In this document: positions 1 through 10,221 of the stretch, piece by piece
How the letters are laid out: every line of letters begins with the position of its first letter
How positions within the stretch are numbered: the first letter of the stretch is position 1
DNA from: Halichondria panicea
Taxonomy: Eukaryota; Porifera; Demospongiae; Suberitida; Halichondriidae
Reading direction: 5' to 3'
Length of the DNA: 64,000 nucleotides
Assembly: GCF_963675165.1 (NCBI RefSeq)
Contig: NC_087381.1
Coordinates: forward strand, 5,023,378-5,087,377
Program-made: the position numbers and the translations under genes
The notes under the pieces: model-generated
Told to the model about the DNA's origin: nothing
Seen by the model: the letters and a program-made list of their open reading frames with translations, nothing else
The model's database searches: none

Positions 1-1644
1 TTGTCAGATGTTGATATTTGGGATAATTTAGAATATGGTCGTTTTGGTACTTCCCAGGAGAAATTAGGGGAATATTCACCGGAGGTGCCACTTACAATTC
101 AAATACATTTACAGCCTTGTCCTCTTGGTTTTAATTTTGAGCAAGAGTCATTAAGTTGTGTGTGCCTACCCTTTCTTGTTGAAGCCTCCATACATTGCAA
201 CATCAACAGACAAACAGTCATTAAACCCACAGATCTTTGGATTAACGTTACCAACACTACTGCAATCATTCACCGACACTGTCCAATCGGATATTGTAAA
301 ACAGCCGGCATAGAATTTTTGCTCAACGACCCCAGCACACAGTGTTTGCTCAACCGTGATGGAACACTTTGTGGGAAGTGTGAGGGAAATATGAGTCAAG
401 TTCTGGGGAGCTTCAGTTGTAGAACGTGCTCTGATTTCTGGCTGCTGTTAATCGTACCTGTTGTAGTTTTGTGCGGTATTTTACTCGTCATTTTTCTCAT
501 GGTTTCTAATCTTACGGTTGCCACGGGAACAATCAATGGATTGATCTTCTACGCAAATATTGTTCAGGCGAACAAAGCGATTTATTTCAGCTCCCAGACA
601 AAGATTTCTACACAGATATGTAGCGTTTTTATCTCCTGGCTCAATCTGGATCTCGGATTCGAAGTGTGCTTGTACAACGGTCTAGACGCTTTTGTTAAGA
701 CAATTCTTCAACTAGTTTTCCCACTCTACATATGTGCTCTGGTGATAGTCATTATCTTATCAAGTCACTACTCTATTAGAGCCGCTAGACTCAGCGGAAA
801 CAATTCAGTTCAAGTCTTGGCAACTCTATTTCTCCTCTCATACTCAAAATCTATACGGCTTGTTATCACTGCACTATCTGTGACACGTCTTACTATTCAT
901 GACTACGTTAATGGCTTCAACACCACCAAGTTTGTGTGGCTGTACGATGGAAATGTGAACTATTTGCAAGGCAAACATGTTATCATTTTTTTGATTGGTG
1001 TTTTCATACTGATTGTAGTGTCACTCCCATTCACAACGTTACTGTTCTTTGTGCAATGCCTACAAAAGATATCCCATCTCAAATACTGTACGTGGGTTTG
1101 GAAAATGCAGCCACTTTTCGATGCTTACACCGGGCCTTATAAGAGCAAGTTCAGATACTGGACTGGACTTTTACTCCTAATTCGTGTGGTTTTGTACACT
1201 GTATACACAATGAATATTGATGGGGATCCATCCATTAACCTACTCGCTACTGTTATCGCAATTCAGTTACTTTTAGTACACTTAATAACTGTCGGTAAAG
1301 TTTATAAATCAAAGCTGTTGGGAATTCTGGAGCTATCTTTCCTGCTGAATGTGATCGTTCTTTCTGTTAGTAGCTTGTTTGCTGTACACATCAACAAAGA
1401 CCAAGAAATTGTAACTAATATTTCAGTGTTTCTGGCCATTGTTACATTTGGAGGGATTATGGTTGGGCATGCAGTTGTGTCACTGAAGTCTTCCAAAAAA
1501 TTGACTAACACTTTCAATAATAAGAGAACGAGGAAAGATGTGATTGAAAATGTGTCGGATATGCAACAGAATCGAGAATTGAGACCCATAATACTGCAGG
1601 TTGTGTCCCTTGACGATCTTCAAGATCCTCTTTTAGAGAATTAG
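1..1644 (+). CDS. 3' part of a multi-pass membrane protein gene (5' truncated by window edge)
   Basis: An open frame runs from the first base to a TAG at 1642-1644 (547 codons). The first codon is TTG, so the true start lies upstream. Residues ~30-140 are Cys-rich and look extracellular. About eight hydrophobic segments follow (roughly 147-174, 236-254, 275-293, 327-351, 386-405, 412-430, 437-460, 475-497), then a basic and acidic cytosolic tail. The motif PLFDAYTGPYKSKFRYWTG just before a membrane helix is, as I recall, a hallmark of a large uncharacterised family in sponges, cnidarians and choanoflagellates, often with beta-helix or EGF-like ectodomains. A broken paralogue lies at 33373-34103. 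Function unknown; a surface receptor or channel-like role is inference only. Confidence 0.75.
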   Translation: MSDVDIWDNLEYGRFGTSQEKLGEYSPEVPLTIQIHLQPCPLGFNFEQESLSCVCLPFLVEASIHCNINRQTVIKPTDLWINVTNTTAIIHRHCPIGYCKTAGIEFLLNDPSTQCLLNRDGTLCGKCEGNMSQVLGSFSCRTCSDFWLLLIVPVVVLCGILLVIFLMVSNLTVATGTINGLIFYANIVQANKAIYFSSQTKISTQICSVFISWLNLDLGFEVCLYNGLDAFVKTILQLVFPLYICALVIVIILSSHYSIRAARLSGNNSVQVLATLFLLSYSKSIRLVITALSVTRLTIHDYVNGFNTTKFVWLYDGNVNYLQGKHVIIFLIGVFILIVVSLPFTTLLFFVQCLQKISHLKYCTWVWKMQPLFDAYTGPYKSKFRYWTGLLLLIRVVLYTVYTMNIDGDPSINLLATVIAIQLLLVHLITVGKVYKSKLLGILELSFLLNVIVLSVSSLFAVHINKDQEIVTNISVFLAIVTFGGIMVGHAVVSLKSSKKLTNTFNNKRTRKDVIENVSDMQQNRELRPIILQVVSLDDLQDPLLEN

Positions 1645-2281
1645 CATGCACTGGAACTATAATATATAATATCGGCTCTAGCACATAATAGAGTGCATGC
1701 ATGCAGTGACTCTTTGCAGTGTGTCTATATATTGACTTTTCTTCAGGAGTACCTAAATAATCCTTGTTTCATCACACTCTCTAGATTAACGCACAATTAA
1801 TGTTCATAACCTATGTTGCGTTCCAACAAGGCTGATGGAATAAGGTGTGGCCAATTTTGATTGGTTCCACATATCCTCCATTTTCTATCAGATGTGGCAT
1901 AAGCCCAACCACATGCATAATTATGTCACTCTTATTTTTCCAACATTCATGTTCGAAGCCTTAATTGTCAGGCAACCGTCTGCAAATGCATAGTGCATGA
2001 GTGTTAATTAAGGGATGCACAAACGCCTGCGCAAGTATGATTTATATAGGAAATAAAAGCACCACGGGTTCTGATGCCTCGGTGGAGGTGTCAAAGCTAT
2101 GTAACATAAAGCTATAAGCTATTATACTATCTATTGCTTAGATTTTAAATTATAATAATTCATGCATTAATTAATTTTGCTGCTGCACAGAGAAAATCGA
2201 AAAGTGGGTAATGATCGACCATGATTGTTGTCAAAAGGATCTATGCCTAAAAGTCCAAGTCTAAAATTAATGTACCCCACG

Positions 2282-2284
<3 letters not shown>

Positions 2285-2315
<31 letters not shown>
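2285..2315. repeat. (CA)n microsatellite
   Basis: About 15 uninterrupted CA dinucleotides, ending just upstream of the exon fragment. Confidence 0.95.
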
Positions 2316-2317
<2 letters not shown>

Positions 2318-2319
2318 TT

Positions 2320-2445
2320 CACCGTGATGCTAGAGTCACCCCTTCACTGGTGTGGACAGAATGAGTAATCTCGTCTTTGGGTGCTACGTCATTAACCTAG
2401 CTGAGCAGCAGCCACATTTCCGGAGAGAAACGATCCTTTCACATG
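2320..2445 (+). pseudogene. Fragment of exon 2 of the gene at 16624-17700
   Basis: This stretch aligns by eye with 17395-17515: shared blocks include CTTCACTGGTGTGGACAG, TACGTCAT and GAGCAGC, then CCGGAGAG and GAACGATCCTT. No open frame is maintained, and only the 5' half of the exon is present. It is a degraded copy on the plus strand. Two longer minus-strand copies lie at 14990-15265 and 15780-16065. Confidence 0.7.
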
Positions 2446-2694
2446 GAAAATTAAATGAGGAAAGATCCGGCAAGAGCACATGAGTATCTTACTAAGGGGA
2501 TTCTGTATCGGCTAGCTATGTACAAATCACATCATATATAAATTAAGTCGGTTAGGCTGACTATTGGGTACTACCTGATTCTTCCAGGTACTACCTCAAA
2601 AAAGGAATTTCACACCTATTAAAACGGCAATAAAAAGCAATTGGCAATAGTGTGCAAAAACAAGAATAAAATGTGAGTGCAACAGCCTATAAAT

Positions 2695-3662
2695 TTAAAG
2701 TGGGTACTGCTCAGCTATATTTTCTAAAAGTTTTTCAAGTAAATCCAATGCTCCAAACCTTCTTCTCCACAGAAACTCAATAAGATATGTGGGGAAGAGG
2801 TTACTTGAAGTATTCATGACTCCTTGCTTTCTCATCATTCGTTTAGTGCATGACCAATGTCCCTCTACACTCTGGGTGTGAGCCCCGGTCACTGGATCAA
2901 CGAAGTTCTCTGAGTGGTTCACTGTTTGGTGGGTGTATCCAGAGATGCCAACGTCAAAGTAGGCACGCCATTCATCAGATATGACAGTTGTTCCAGGCCT
3001 GATATAAGTTTGGATTATTGGCATGAGAGTTTGCTTCGTCCTGTCAGGAACGACCACCATGAAAGCATTGGATGTTCCTCGCTCTATACCACCAAACACC
3101 CAGTGGCCATCCGTGACCCGCCCACGATTGTACCAAATTTGGACTCATCGATCTCCACGATTTTGCCAGGTCCACCTATCGTAATGGGAGAAGTAATGAA
3201 ATAATTATACATGCAAACAGAATGTGACTTACCAATCGTGATAGGGTGGGCAAGGAAATACTCGGCGCATATATCCCGAAAGAAGTTGAACCAATCGATT
3301 GCAACTCTCTGTGAGACTTTAGCTTCGATACTAGCCTCAGTCACTCTTTGCTGCCTAGACCAGAGATATACCAGCCTTAGGATGGTTTCGAAAGAAAGCT
3401 TTGTCTTGCTAAAAAAGCTTTTATCACGAATGCTTACTACTGCCTGGCACCCTTTTCGGGGACATCTCCAGGAGAAAGAATTTTTTCTCTTTACAATTCA
3501 ACAACTAGAAGAACATTTTCGACAGTCCATTGAAGAAGCAAGAAGATTCTTCCTCTGTAGCCAGTACATGATGTCTTCCTCATTCGTAAGAACTTCCTTG
3601 AGGAGATCAGCGTACGTCCAAGTTCTAGGAGTAGACAAAAGTGGTGGAGCCGCAGTAGCCAT
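2695..3662 (-). pseudogene. Merlin transposase (ISXO2-like DDE), two exons, inactivated
   Basis: Exon 1 runs 3662-3233 and exon 2 runs 3175-2695; the 57-base intron has a GTAAGT donor and TAG acceptor. Exon 1 encodes an N-terminal zinc ribbon (CRKC, later RCPRKGC) and a helical region. Exon 2 starts with GGPGKIVEIDESKFG, the first catalytic motif of the ISXO2 family. It continues through FGGIERG, ISDEWRAY (second Asp), VNHSENFVDPVTGAHTQ and the C-terminal WRRRFG. Lesions: an in-frame TGA about 48 codons in, and a small deletion with frameshift just after SKFG (~3133). The catalytic order is otherwise recognisable. The copy cannot encode an active enzyme. Confidence 0.88.
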
Positions 3663-3840
3663 TGAAGATTGAAAAATTGAGTGAAAGAGTTGCAGTTTGA
3701 TGAATGTGCATGGTGATTTCTTATATATGGTTCTGTTCCCTGATTTTGACCGGTATTGACATGCAACTATGGACTATGACTATGAATCCAATTAACACCT
3801 TTTAGCTGAAGCGATAAGTGTGAAATTCCTTTTTGAGGTA

Positions 3841-4036
3841 CAGTTGAGCCTCGGTTATCCGAACACCTTTGTCCCCGGGCCCATTCGGGTAAGTGAAATA
3901 TTCGGATAATCAAAAGCTGGCTTTTTGCCAGCCACGTGGGCAATTTCCTACTGCGCATGCTCAGATTGCACTATGCTCTGCATTCGGATAATCGAGGATT
4001 CGGATAACCGGGATTCGGATAACCGAGGCTCAACTG
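3841..4036. mobile_element. TA-flanked MITE (Tigger/pogo-like ends) inside the Merlin end
   Basis: Its ends are CAGTTGAGCCTCGGTTATCC and the inverse complement, with TA duplications at 3839-3840 and 4037-4038. There is no coding capacity. The ends resemble those of the two longer MITEs at 25702-26000 and 39550-39857 (CAGTAGAACCTCGATTATCC). TA duplication and CAG ends fit the pogo/Tigger branch of Tc1-mariner. Confidence 0.88.
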
Positions 4037-4309
4037 TAGTACCTGGAAGAATCAGGTAGTACCCATTAGTCAGCCTAACCATTAAGTCAAGTGCTGCTGA
4101 CATTATTCATTGTACTTCACTAGATCAAACACGTATCACAGCGCCTATATAGCCACACATGTACAGAGCACTTAGCACATTACAAGCAAGGAAGACGATA
4201 GTGAATCCGTATGGCGCGCCGTGTGTTTCAATAACAATGTCTGCATATACATAGGCGTGTCCTGGTGTGAATATACCGACATAGCATGCACGTGCAATGA
4301 TCGCCTTAT

Positions 4310-4660
4310 GCAGTGATCATGTCTGCACATGCAACCATTAGTCTCTGCACATGCAGTGATCATGTCTGCACATGCAACCATTAGTCTCTGCGTGTGCAGT
4401 GATCATGTCTGCACATGCAACCATTAGTCTCTGCACATGCAGTGATCATGTCTGCACATGCAACCATTAGTCTCTGCACATGCAGTGATCATGTCTGCAC
4501 ATGCAACCATTAGTCTCTGTGTGTGCAGTGATCATGTCTGCACATGCAACCATTAATCTCTGCACATGCAGTGATTATGTCTGCACATGCAACCATTAGT
4601 CTCTGCACATGCAGTGATCATGTCTGCACATGCAACCATTAATCTCTGCACATGCAGTAC
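4310..4660. repeat. Subterminal 43-base tandem repeat, left arm (~8 copies)
   Basis: The unit alternates CTGCACATGCAACCATTAGT and CTGCACATGCAGTGATCATG. Variants such as GTGTGCAGTG occur between copies. It is inverted relative to the right-arm array at 7988-8194. Repeated TGCACATGCA and TGATCA palindromes make transposase-binding sites a plausible inference. Confidence 0.92.
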
Positions 4661-5003
4661 AGTACAGGTGTACCTGAGTCCCATTGAGAAACATATACTT
4701 TGACCTGATGCAGCAGCTCTATTTAAAGCACGTGTATCAAAGATGTATTAAAAATTAATGATGGATATAATAGATGGTATGGACATGGATGAAGACGAAT
4801 CTGCCATTGAAGTACTCGGCTGGAACATATTTTGCATGTGCAGACATGATCATAGCCTCGACTCAAGTCCGCTTTACAGCGGCCTGGTATACCTTGTATG
4901 CGCATGCGCGAAATAATTCGTATATTTATCAGTATTACGCAAGTGATAAAATCTGACAAAGTACACAAAGAAAAAATACGTAAGACTGCGTGGTTGGTGG
5001 TAG

Positions 5004-7460
5004 AATGTTCAAGACAATGGCAGCCACCAGAATATGCAGATTGTGCTGCAACATTGTTACTTCTACTCGCTGCTCAGCTCTGTTCAGCAAAGAGTCTGTT
5101 CAAAGATGCCTTCCAGACAGACTTGGCAAACTGCTAGAGCTGCCAGTTAGTGAGTGTGATGGGCTATCTTCATACATTTGTAGAGCTTGCACAAACAAAT
5201 TCCAGTCTCTGGAGTCTAAACTTAAAGCCTTTAAAAGTATGGCTAAGTGTGGTTTTGAGCAGGGTCGAAATAAGGCTTCCATCTGTAGTCCTATGGTATC
5301 AGGTAGGAAGAGAACTAAAGACACCAGTGGGCTTGAAGCATCACCTCACACAGTCCATGCTAGACCTCTAGCAAAACGTCTGACAGTAGGAGCACCTGGA
5401 AGAAGGCTTGCTTTCTCAACCAGGGAGGAACGTAGGTTGATTGCAACAAATCATATATGTAGATGACAGGAATCATCTCTTTTTCATAGCGCACACAGAC
5501 TGTCCTCGTCAGCCACCGCTGTTAGAGTTGACCAATCTCGAGCAGTTTTCTTCTGTTGACGGTATGTTAAACCACCTACAAACGAAATGAACGTAAATTA
5601 ATATATAGCCATTAACTTAAAGGTTCAGAAGGTGTTGCAAGAGATATTTCCAAGCCTGGTTCGACTGAAACAGTTATGGTGAGGATAACAGATCTGATAC
5701 TGTAAACACACCAAAATCACACTAATTAATTAAACAATATACAGATCACAGTGAGCTCACCCAGTACAGTGACTGCGGAAGTAGATGAAAGTCTCCAGAA
5801 ATTACACCAGGCACTGAATAGTGGCAACATTCAGTCTATTGCCAAGGCAGCATTTTCTTGCCCTTCACTGAAGGACCAATTGGTAGAGGGTGTGGTGAAA
5901 ATTCTTGACGACGAATGTTCCACTCTATGTCGTAACTCTGGGGAGTTTGTCTCTCTATTTCACCGGGTTCCAATTGACAATGTGGAAGCGTTATCGTGGA
6001 AACAGGCTGTGTCTGAACTACAGCGAAAGTCTCCGATTCTATTTAGGCTTATCCAGACGATCGTAGGACGTTCAGATCATAGGAACTTGCATAAACGCGG
6101 AGAGAGTCGTGTATGGCCACAGCAATTCTCTTGAAAGAGCGTAACACAAGAATGTGTGGTATTCAGTCGTTTCTGTCTCTCGTACTCTTCAACTGTAGAG
6201 TAAACAAAAAGGTTTGTACATGTACATGTACATGTATGATGTGTGTCCACTACGTATTTTCAGATACAGGTATAATTATTATATCACAGAGAGGGATTGG
6301 AAACGGAAGTTACCTTGCCACGTTAGGCCAGGGTTTAATTGAGGCTACAAAATGTATGTATGATTGTAACGTTAGTAAAATCTAGACTAGATAGTGCCTG
6401 CAGTATACTCCCAACTGTCACCTGAGGAACGTATGGATTGACACATGCAGTACACTGATAATTAAGTATTACCATTAGCTAGAAGCATACTCATAAAGAT
6501 CTCAGAGCATGACACTCTTTGTAGCTATTTTGAAAAACGTATTTTTTCCAAAGGATGCTCACCATTATAGAGGGCATGAGAATGCATGTTGTTTTAGGGG
6601 GGCTTTGAATGCATTAATTGCAGTGGTCTTAATTCCAGAAACATCGTTTCCCCAAGTGCTGCACAACCGTACACAGATTTAAAAATTAATGTAACGCGAT
6701 GCTACCTCCGTTTCCAATCCATCTCCTCTTATATAATTATGATTACATTGAATTACTCACAGGTATACTCCAGGCTGAATCATCTTAGTGTCACTATCAG
6801 TTACTGTGCCGTGTTGAAGTTGGTCACGAAAATCAGCAAGCTGTACCAACGTCCTATCGATGCCTGGATTGATGAGGGTGCATGTTTCAAGTTCGTGGGG
6901 GACAACGTTGCTAAAACAAAGGGCGTTAGAGACATTCGTAGTGACCATCATGGTGAGCTAGTGCAAATGTACAGTTTGTTGGCAAAGGACCATCTCCAGT
7001 CTCAACCTTTTCCCCCCTAACCTGGGTTCCCTAAAAATAACTCACTTCCTTCCTACAAAGGCCGACATTGAGGGCATCCAAGAAAATTTGGTCGTTCTAG
7101 TCGGTCAAATACTGTGCGAGTACATCAAGCCCCTCCAGCGGTACAAACGGTGTGTTGTCAGTCACATTAAGCACCCCCACAGCACAGAGATGGCCAAAAA
7201 ATCTGAGGTTGTAGTCCTTGATGTTCTACACAAGAATGAGGCAAAGGCCGCAGACATGATAGACATAATGATCGAGAAACATTCATACTTGAAAGATTCT
7301 ATTGAACTTACTGTTATGTCAGGTGGCGATCAGATGACTTGTGAAAGACAGCGATGTAGCAAAAACATATGCGAGATGCGGACACTCGCAGTGGACGATT
7401 GGAGCAGTTAGAGCCTTGTATAGAGGACTGGCACTGCCTTATGAGTATTCTGGGGGTAGG
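5004..7460 (+). pseudogene. Zinc-finger (ZAD-like) plus DUF6589-like transposon protein, degraded
   Basis: The first exon (from ATG 5004) encodes RICRLCC, a Cys pair and CRACTNKF, a ZAD-like N-terminal zinc-binding module. The next exon (~5745-6211, shifting frame near 6105) has WKQAVSELQRKSPILFRLIQ and KERNTRMCGIQSFLSLVL. A GT donor at 6212 joins an exon at 6763 beginning VYSRLNHLSV, then FKFVGDNVAKTKGVRDIRSD. From ~7060 come IKHPHSTEMAKKSEVVVLDV, MSGGDQMTCERQR and, after another frameshift near 7375, LEPCIEDWHCLMSILG. From memory this series matches proteins grouped as DUF6589 in cnidarians, sponges and fungi. The C-terminal half is missing. At least two frameshifts make it non-functional. 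The family's catalytic role is not established to my knowledge. Confidence 0.75.
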
Positions 7461-7472
7461 TGAAGCACTCAC

Positions 7473-7844
7473 TTGGACTTCTTATCGACCCGTTTGTTTC
7501 CACTGAGTATACCAGCAGGAACACCACGATCATGTAGACTAGTCACTTGATCTACCATTAGAGACACTAGGGGACAATACTACGCTCACTAGGAGGAGAA
7601 CTAATTCTATCCAGCTTCTTGTCGAATAAAAAAGGCAAAGTTTGGTAGCAGATAGACTTTCATATCCAGTAGGAACCCACAGGAAAACATCATTCCCTTC
7701 GTACAGCATCCGTAGAGTGTCAAGCTGTTTATCCCTCAGAACTAAATGACTTCTCTTCACACAAGAAAGGGCATAAGCCAGAGCGGAAGAGAACTCAGTG
7801 TCAGTCGAGCTAGTCATCTTTGCTATATGTAAAGTGTGTAACAC
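7473..7844 (-). pseudogene. RecQ-like helicase N-terminal exon, degraded
   Basis: Reading on the minus strand, MTSSTDTEFSSALAYAL leads to LRDKQLDTLRMLYEGNDVFL and WVPTGY, the Q-motif and start of helicase motif I. The following GKS is lost (PTGYESLS). The frame then shifts through LPFLFDKKLDRISSPPSERS to VSLMVDQVTSLHDRGVPAG and ILSGN (motif Ia region), ending at a GTGAGT donor at 7472. DEAD/H and later motifs are absent, so this is a remnant. It converges on the DUF6589-like gene and lies inside the same inverted repeats. Similar stand-alone RecQ-like genes are abundant in sponge and cnidarian genomes, which would fit carriage by transposons. Confidence 0.72.
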
Positions 7845-7987
7845 GGACCACTAAAATTAGAATACAAAATAGTATACGTGTTTATTTTACTGACAGTATC
7901 CACAAATACACGGATTACCCCCTTTTGGGGTAATGTAAGCGCATGCGCATACAAGGTAAGGCCGCTTCTAAAGCGGCCTCGAGGCTA

Positions 7988-8194
7988 ACATGATCACTGC
8001 ATGTGCAGACATGATCACTGCACACGCAGAGACTAATGGTTGCATGTGCAGACATGATCACTGCATGTGCAGAGACTAATGGTTGCATGTGCAGACATGA
8101 TCACTGCATGTGCAGAGACTAATGGTTGCATGTGCAGACATGATCACTGCATGTGCAGAGACTAATGGTTGCATGTGCAGACATGATCACTGCA
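7988..8194. repeat. Subterminal 43-base tandem repeat, right arm (~5 copies)
   Basis: The same unit as at 4310-4660 in inverted orientation, part of the right inverted end of the DUF6589/RecQ element. Outward of it a ~100-base terminal block occurs twice in tandem (~8188-8290 and ~8291-8387). Confidence 0.92.
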
Positions 8195-8416
8195 TAAGGC
8201 GATCATTGCACGTGCATGCTATGTCGGTATATTCACACCAGGACACGCCTATGTATATGCAGACATTGTTATTGAAACACACGGCGCGCCATACGATCAT
8301 TGCACGTGCATGCTATGTCGGTATATTCACACCAGGACACGCCTATGTATATGCAGACATTGTTATTGAAACACACGGCGCGCCATAAATCCGCAATACT
8401 ATGCAGAGTAAGACGC

Positions 8417-8598
8417 TGTTGTTATGTAATTATTACGTAATGGAACATTCTAGAATATTCTGTAGTCTATATTTAACCATTGTGTTCGTTTTTACTTTAG
8501 CACATGTTCTTACTCCTGATTTTTGTCTCTTGTGTGCGACTGTCTATTATTATCTCTTGTTGTTGAATAGTCAACTAAACTAGCATAGACCTATATAA
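8417..8598 (+). repeat. 5' LTR of the Copia element (first part; remainder 10196-10200)
   Basis: This aligns with 14161-14366 over its full length. The 3' LTR carries a 20-odd-base internal duplication around ATTCTAGAATA that the 5' LTR lacks. The LTR resumes after the insertion with CAACA at 10196-10200. Confidence 0.93.
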
Positions 8599-10192
8599 GG
8601 CAACTCCAAGTGATACTCTGGTTTCTGGTCCACCGCCCGCATCAGATTTTATTCTTAGATTTCTATCTCATTATTGGATTTCTATCTCATTATTTCTACT
8701 ACGCATGCGCAGAATGATCCATGTTGGTACAAAATAGTGTGATAATGATATTCATTTGAAAAATAATGAGTTCATAAGGTGAAATTGATAATGACACAAT
8801 GAGAAAAGCCGCCCGCCCGCTATGGGGGGTGATCAGTGCCAAAACCTCCAGTTCTTTTTATTTAGTACTAAAATTATTTGCATGGTGAAGTTCTACATAC
8901 AAATGACACGCTCTCTCTTGTTTGCATGGTGAAGTTCTACATACAAATGATACTCTCATTTGCATGGTGAAGTTCTACATACAAATGACATGCATGCTCT
9001 CTCTTGTTTGCATGGTGAAGTTCTACATACAAATGACATGCACGCTCTCTCTTATTTGCATGGTGATTTTCTACATACAAATGATACTCTTATTTGCATG
9101 GTGAAGTTCTACATATAAATGATACTCTTATTTGCATGGTGAAGTTCTACATACGATGAAAGTTCTACATACAAATGAGAAGTTCTACATACAAATAACG
9201 CTTTGTTAGTTTTACAATGACACTCTCATATATATTTGCATTGACTTGAAACCACTCCCTTTTTCATCTATAAGGAAGGGCTCGGATGAAAAAGGGAAGG
9301 TTGGAATACAATTAGAACAAACCACTATAACTACATAATGTGTGGGTGTTTATTCAGCTTTGATCCCAGACCGTCAGAAATGTATTTTATACTCGAGGCT
9401 ATATAGCAACAGAAATAGTACATGCGTGAGTGGTGGCACGCAAGTTGTTAGGACGTTAACATTGTGGGAGCGTGACATTCTTCACGCATGCCCCTATAGG
9501 ACAACTGTAAATTTATAGTGGCATGTTGAAGGAGGACACAATTAACATTATAGTATAGACGGACATTTTAATTAACATATCAACTACGTGTTGGACACGC
9601 CCGCTCATGTGGCAATCCTTTTTGGTCACATAAGTGGGCATGTCCAATAACGGAGTTAAAAAAATTACTCTCTCCCCTGAGCCTTTTCTTAGATGAAAAG
9701 GGGAGTAGTTTCCAGTTTAGCAAATTAACTATGCAAATGCAGAGTATCATTTGTATGTAGAGCTTCACCATGCAAATGAGAGTATCATTTGTATGACTTG
9801 TAGAACTTCACCATGTAAATGAGACTATCATTTGTATGTAGAACTTCACCATGTAAATGAGACTATCATTTGTATGTAGAACTTCACCATGTAAATGAGA
9901 CTATCATTTGTATGTAGAACTTCACCATGTAAATGAGAGTATCATTTGTATGTAGAACTTCACCATGCAGATGAGAACTTCACCATGCAAATAAGAGAGA
10001 GCGCGTCATTTGTATGTAGAACTTCACCATGCAAATAAGAGAGAGCGCGTCATTTGTATGTAGAACTTATATGCAAATGATTTTAGTACTAAATAAAAAG
10101 AGCTGGAGGTTTTGGCACTGATCACCCCCCATAGCCCGCATGCAATTAGAAAAACTTCAGGACCAGAAACCAGAGTGTCACTTGGAGTGGCC
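8599..10192. mobile_element. PIF/Harbinger-like non-autonomous element in the Copia LTR
   Basis: The ends are GGCAACTCCAAGTGATACTC and an inverse complement with one mismatch in the first nine bases (GGAGTGGCC). The 3-base duplication TAA (8596-8598, 10193-10195) fits Harbinger. There is no transposase. Both arms are built of inverted tandem repeats, and the centre holds a further inverted pair around CCCTTTTTCATCTA. It must be younger than the Copia insertion. Confidence 0.85.
8878..10075. repeat. Inverted arrays of a ~35-45-base tandem repeat
   Basis: Left array ~8878-9200: repeated TTGCATGGTGAAGTTCTACA followed by TACAAATGA and variable TCTCTCTT linkers. Right array ~9735-10075: the inverse complement. 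The arrays lie subterminally in the Harbinger-like element. ATTTGCAT and its complement recur at every boundary. Confidence 0.92.
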
Positions 10193-10200
10193 TAACAACA

Positions 10201-10221
10201 GGTTATGCATGGGCCCAGACA
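10201..10221 (+). promoter_or_regulatory. Candidate Copia primer-binding site for an internal initiator-tRNA fragment
   Basis: Directly after the 5' LTR comes GGTTATGCATGGGCCCAG. Apart from an extra four bases (CATG), this matches the complement of the anticodon region of initiator methionine tRNA (GGTTATGGGCCCAG). Drosophila copia primes from that same internal tRNA fragment. Assignment is by recall of that motif. Confidence 0.6.

Larger units (their letters stand above)
1645..2541. other. Intergenic stretch
   Basis: No convincing gene is visible. It is AT-rich downstream flank of the membrane-protein gene. It contains a CA microsatellite at 2285-2315 and a fragment of the second exon of the gene at 16624-17700. 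It ends at the target duplication of the Merlin element. Confidence 0.6.
2550..4080 (-). mobile_element. Merlin-type DNA transposon, degraded
   Basis: Terminal inverted repeats begin GGTTAGGCTGACT and end AGTCAGCCTAACC. They are flanked by a perfect 8-base target duplication ATTAAGTC (2542-2549 and 4081-4088). The interior carries an ISXO2/IS1595-like transposase on the minus strand. Transposase type plus 8-base duplication fit the Merlin superfamily. The right inverted repeat is split by a 196-base MITE at 3841-4036. The empty repeat can be checked against the intact left repeat. Confidence 0.9.
4210..8387. mobile_element. 4.2-kb TIR transposon with zinc-finger/DUF6589-like and RecQ-like genes
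   Basis: The element begins TATGGCGCGCCGTGTG and ends with the inverse complement. A perfect 6-base duplication AATCCG flanks it (4204-4209, 8388-8393). The inverted ends are long: ~700 bases on the left (to ~4913) and ~450 on the right (from ~7938). Both contain subterminal 43-base tandem repeats and a block with CGCATGCGC. On the right the terminal ~100 bases are duplicated in tandem. Two convergent gene remnants lie inside: zinc finger plus DUF6589-like (plus strand) and RecQ-like helicase (minus strand). I do not recognise a named superfamily with this combination. Confidence 0.85.

Noticed and set aside
1-3. TTG as a start codon for the first gene
   Set aside because: The window begins inside an exon of a eukaryotic gene; a start here would be an artefact of the window edge.
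3211-3672. 153-residue plus-strand frame
   Set aside because: It is antisense to the Merlin transposase exon 1, which has clear zinc-ribbon and helical homology on the minus strand.
4310-4660. CRISPR-like spacing of repeated units
   Set aside because: The repeats are contiguous 43-base tandem units with no unique spacers, in a eukaryotic transposon end.
8922-9104. 60-residue frame rich in MVKFYIQM repeats
   Set aside because: It is a translation of the tandem repeat in the Harbinger-like element, not a gene.
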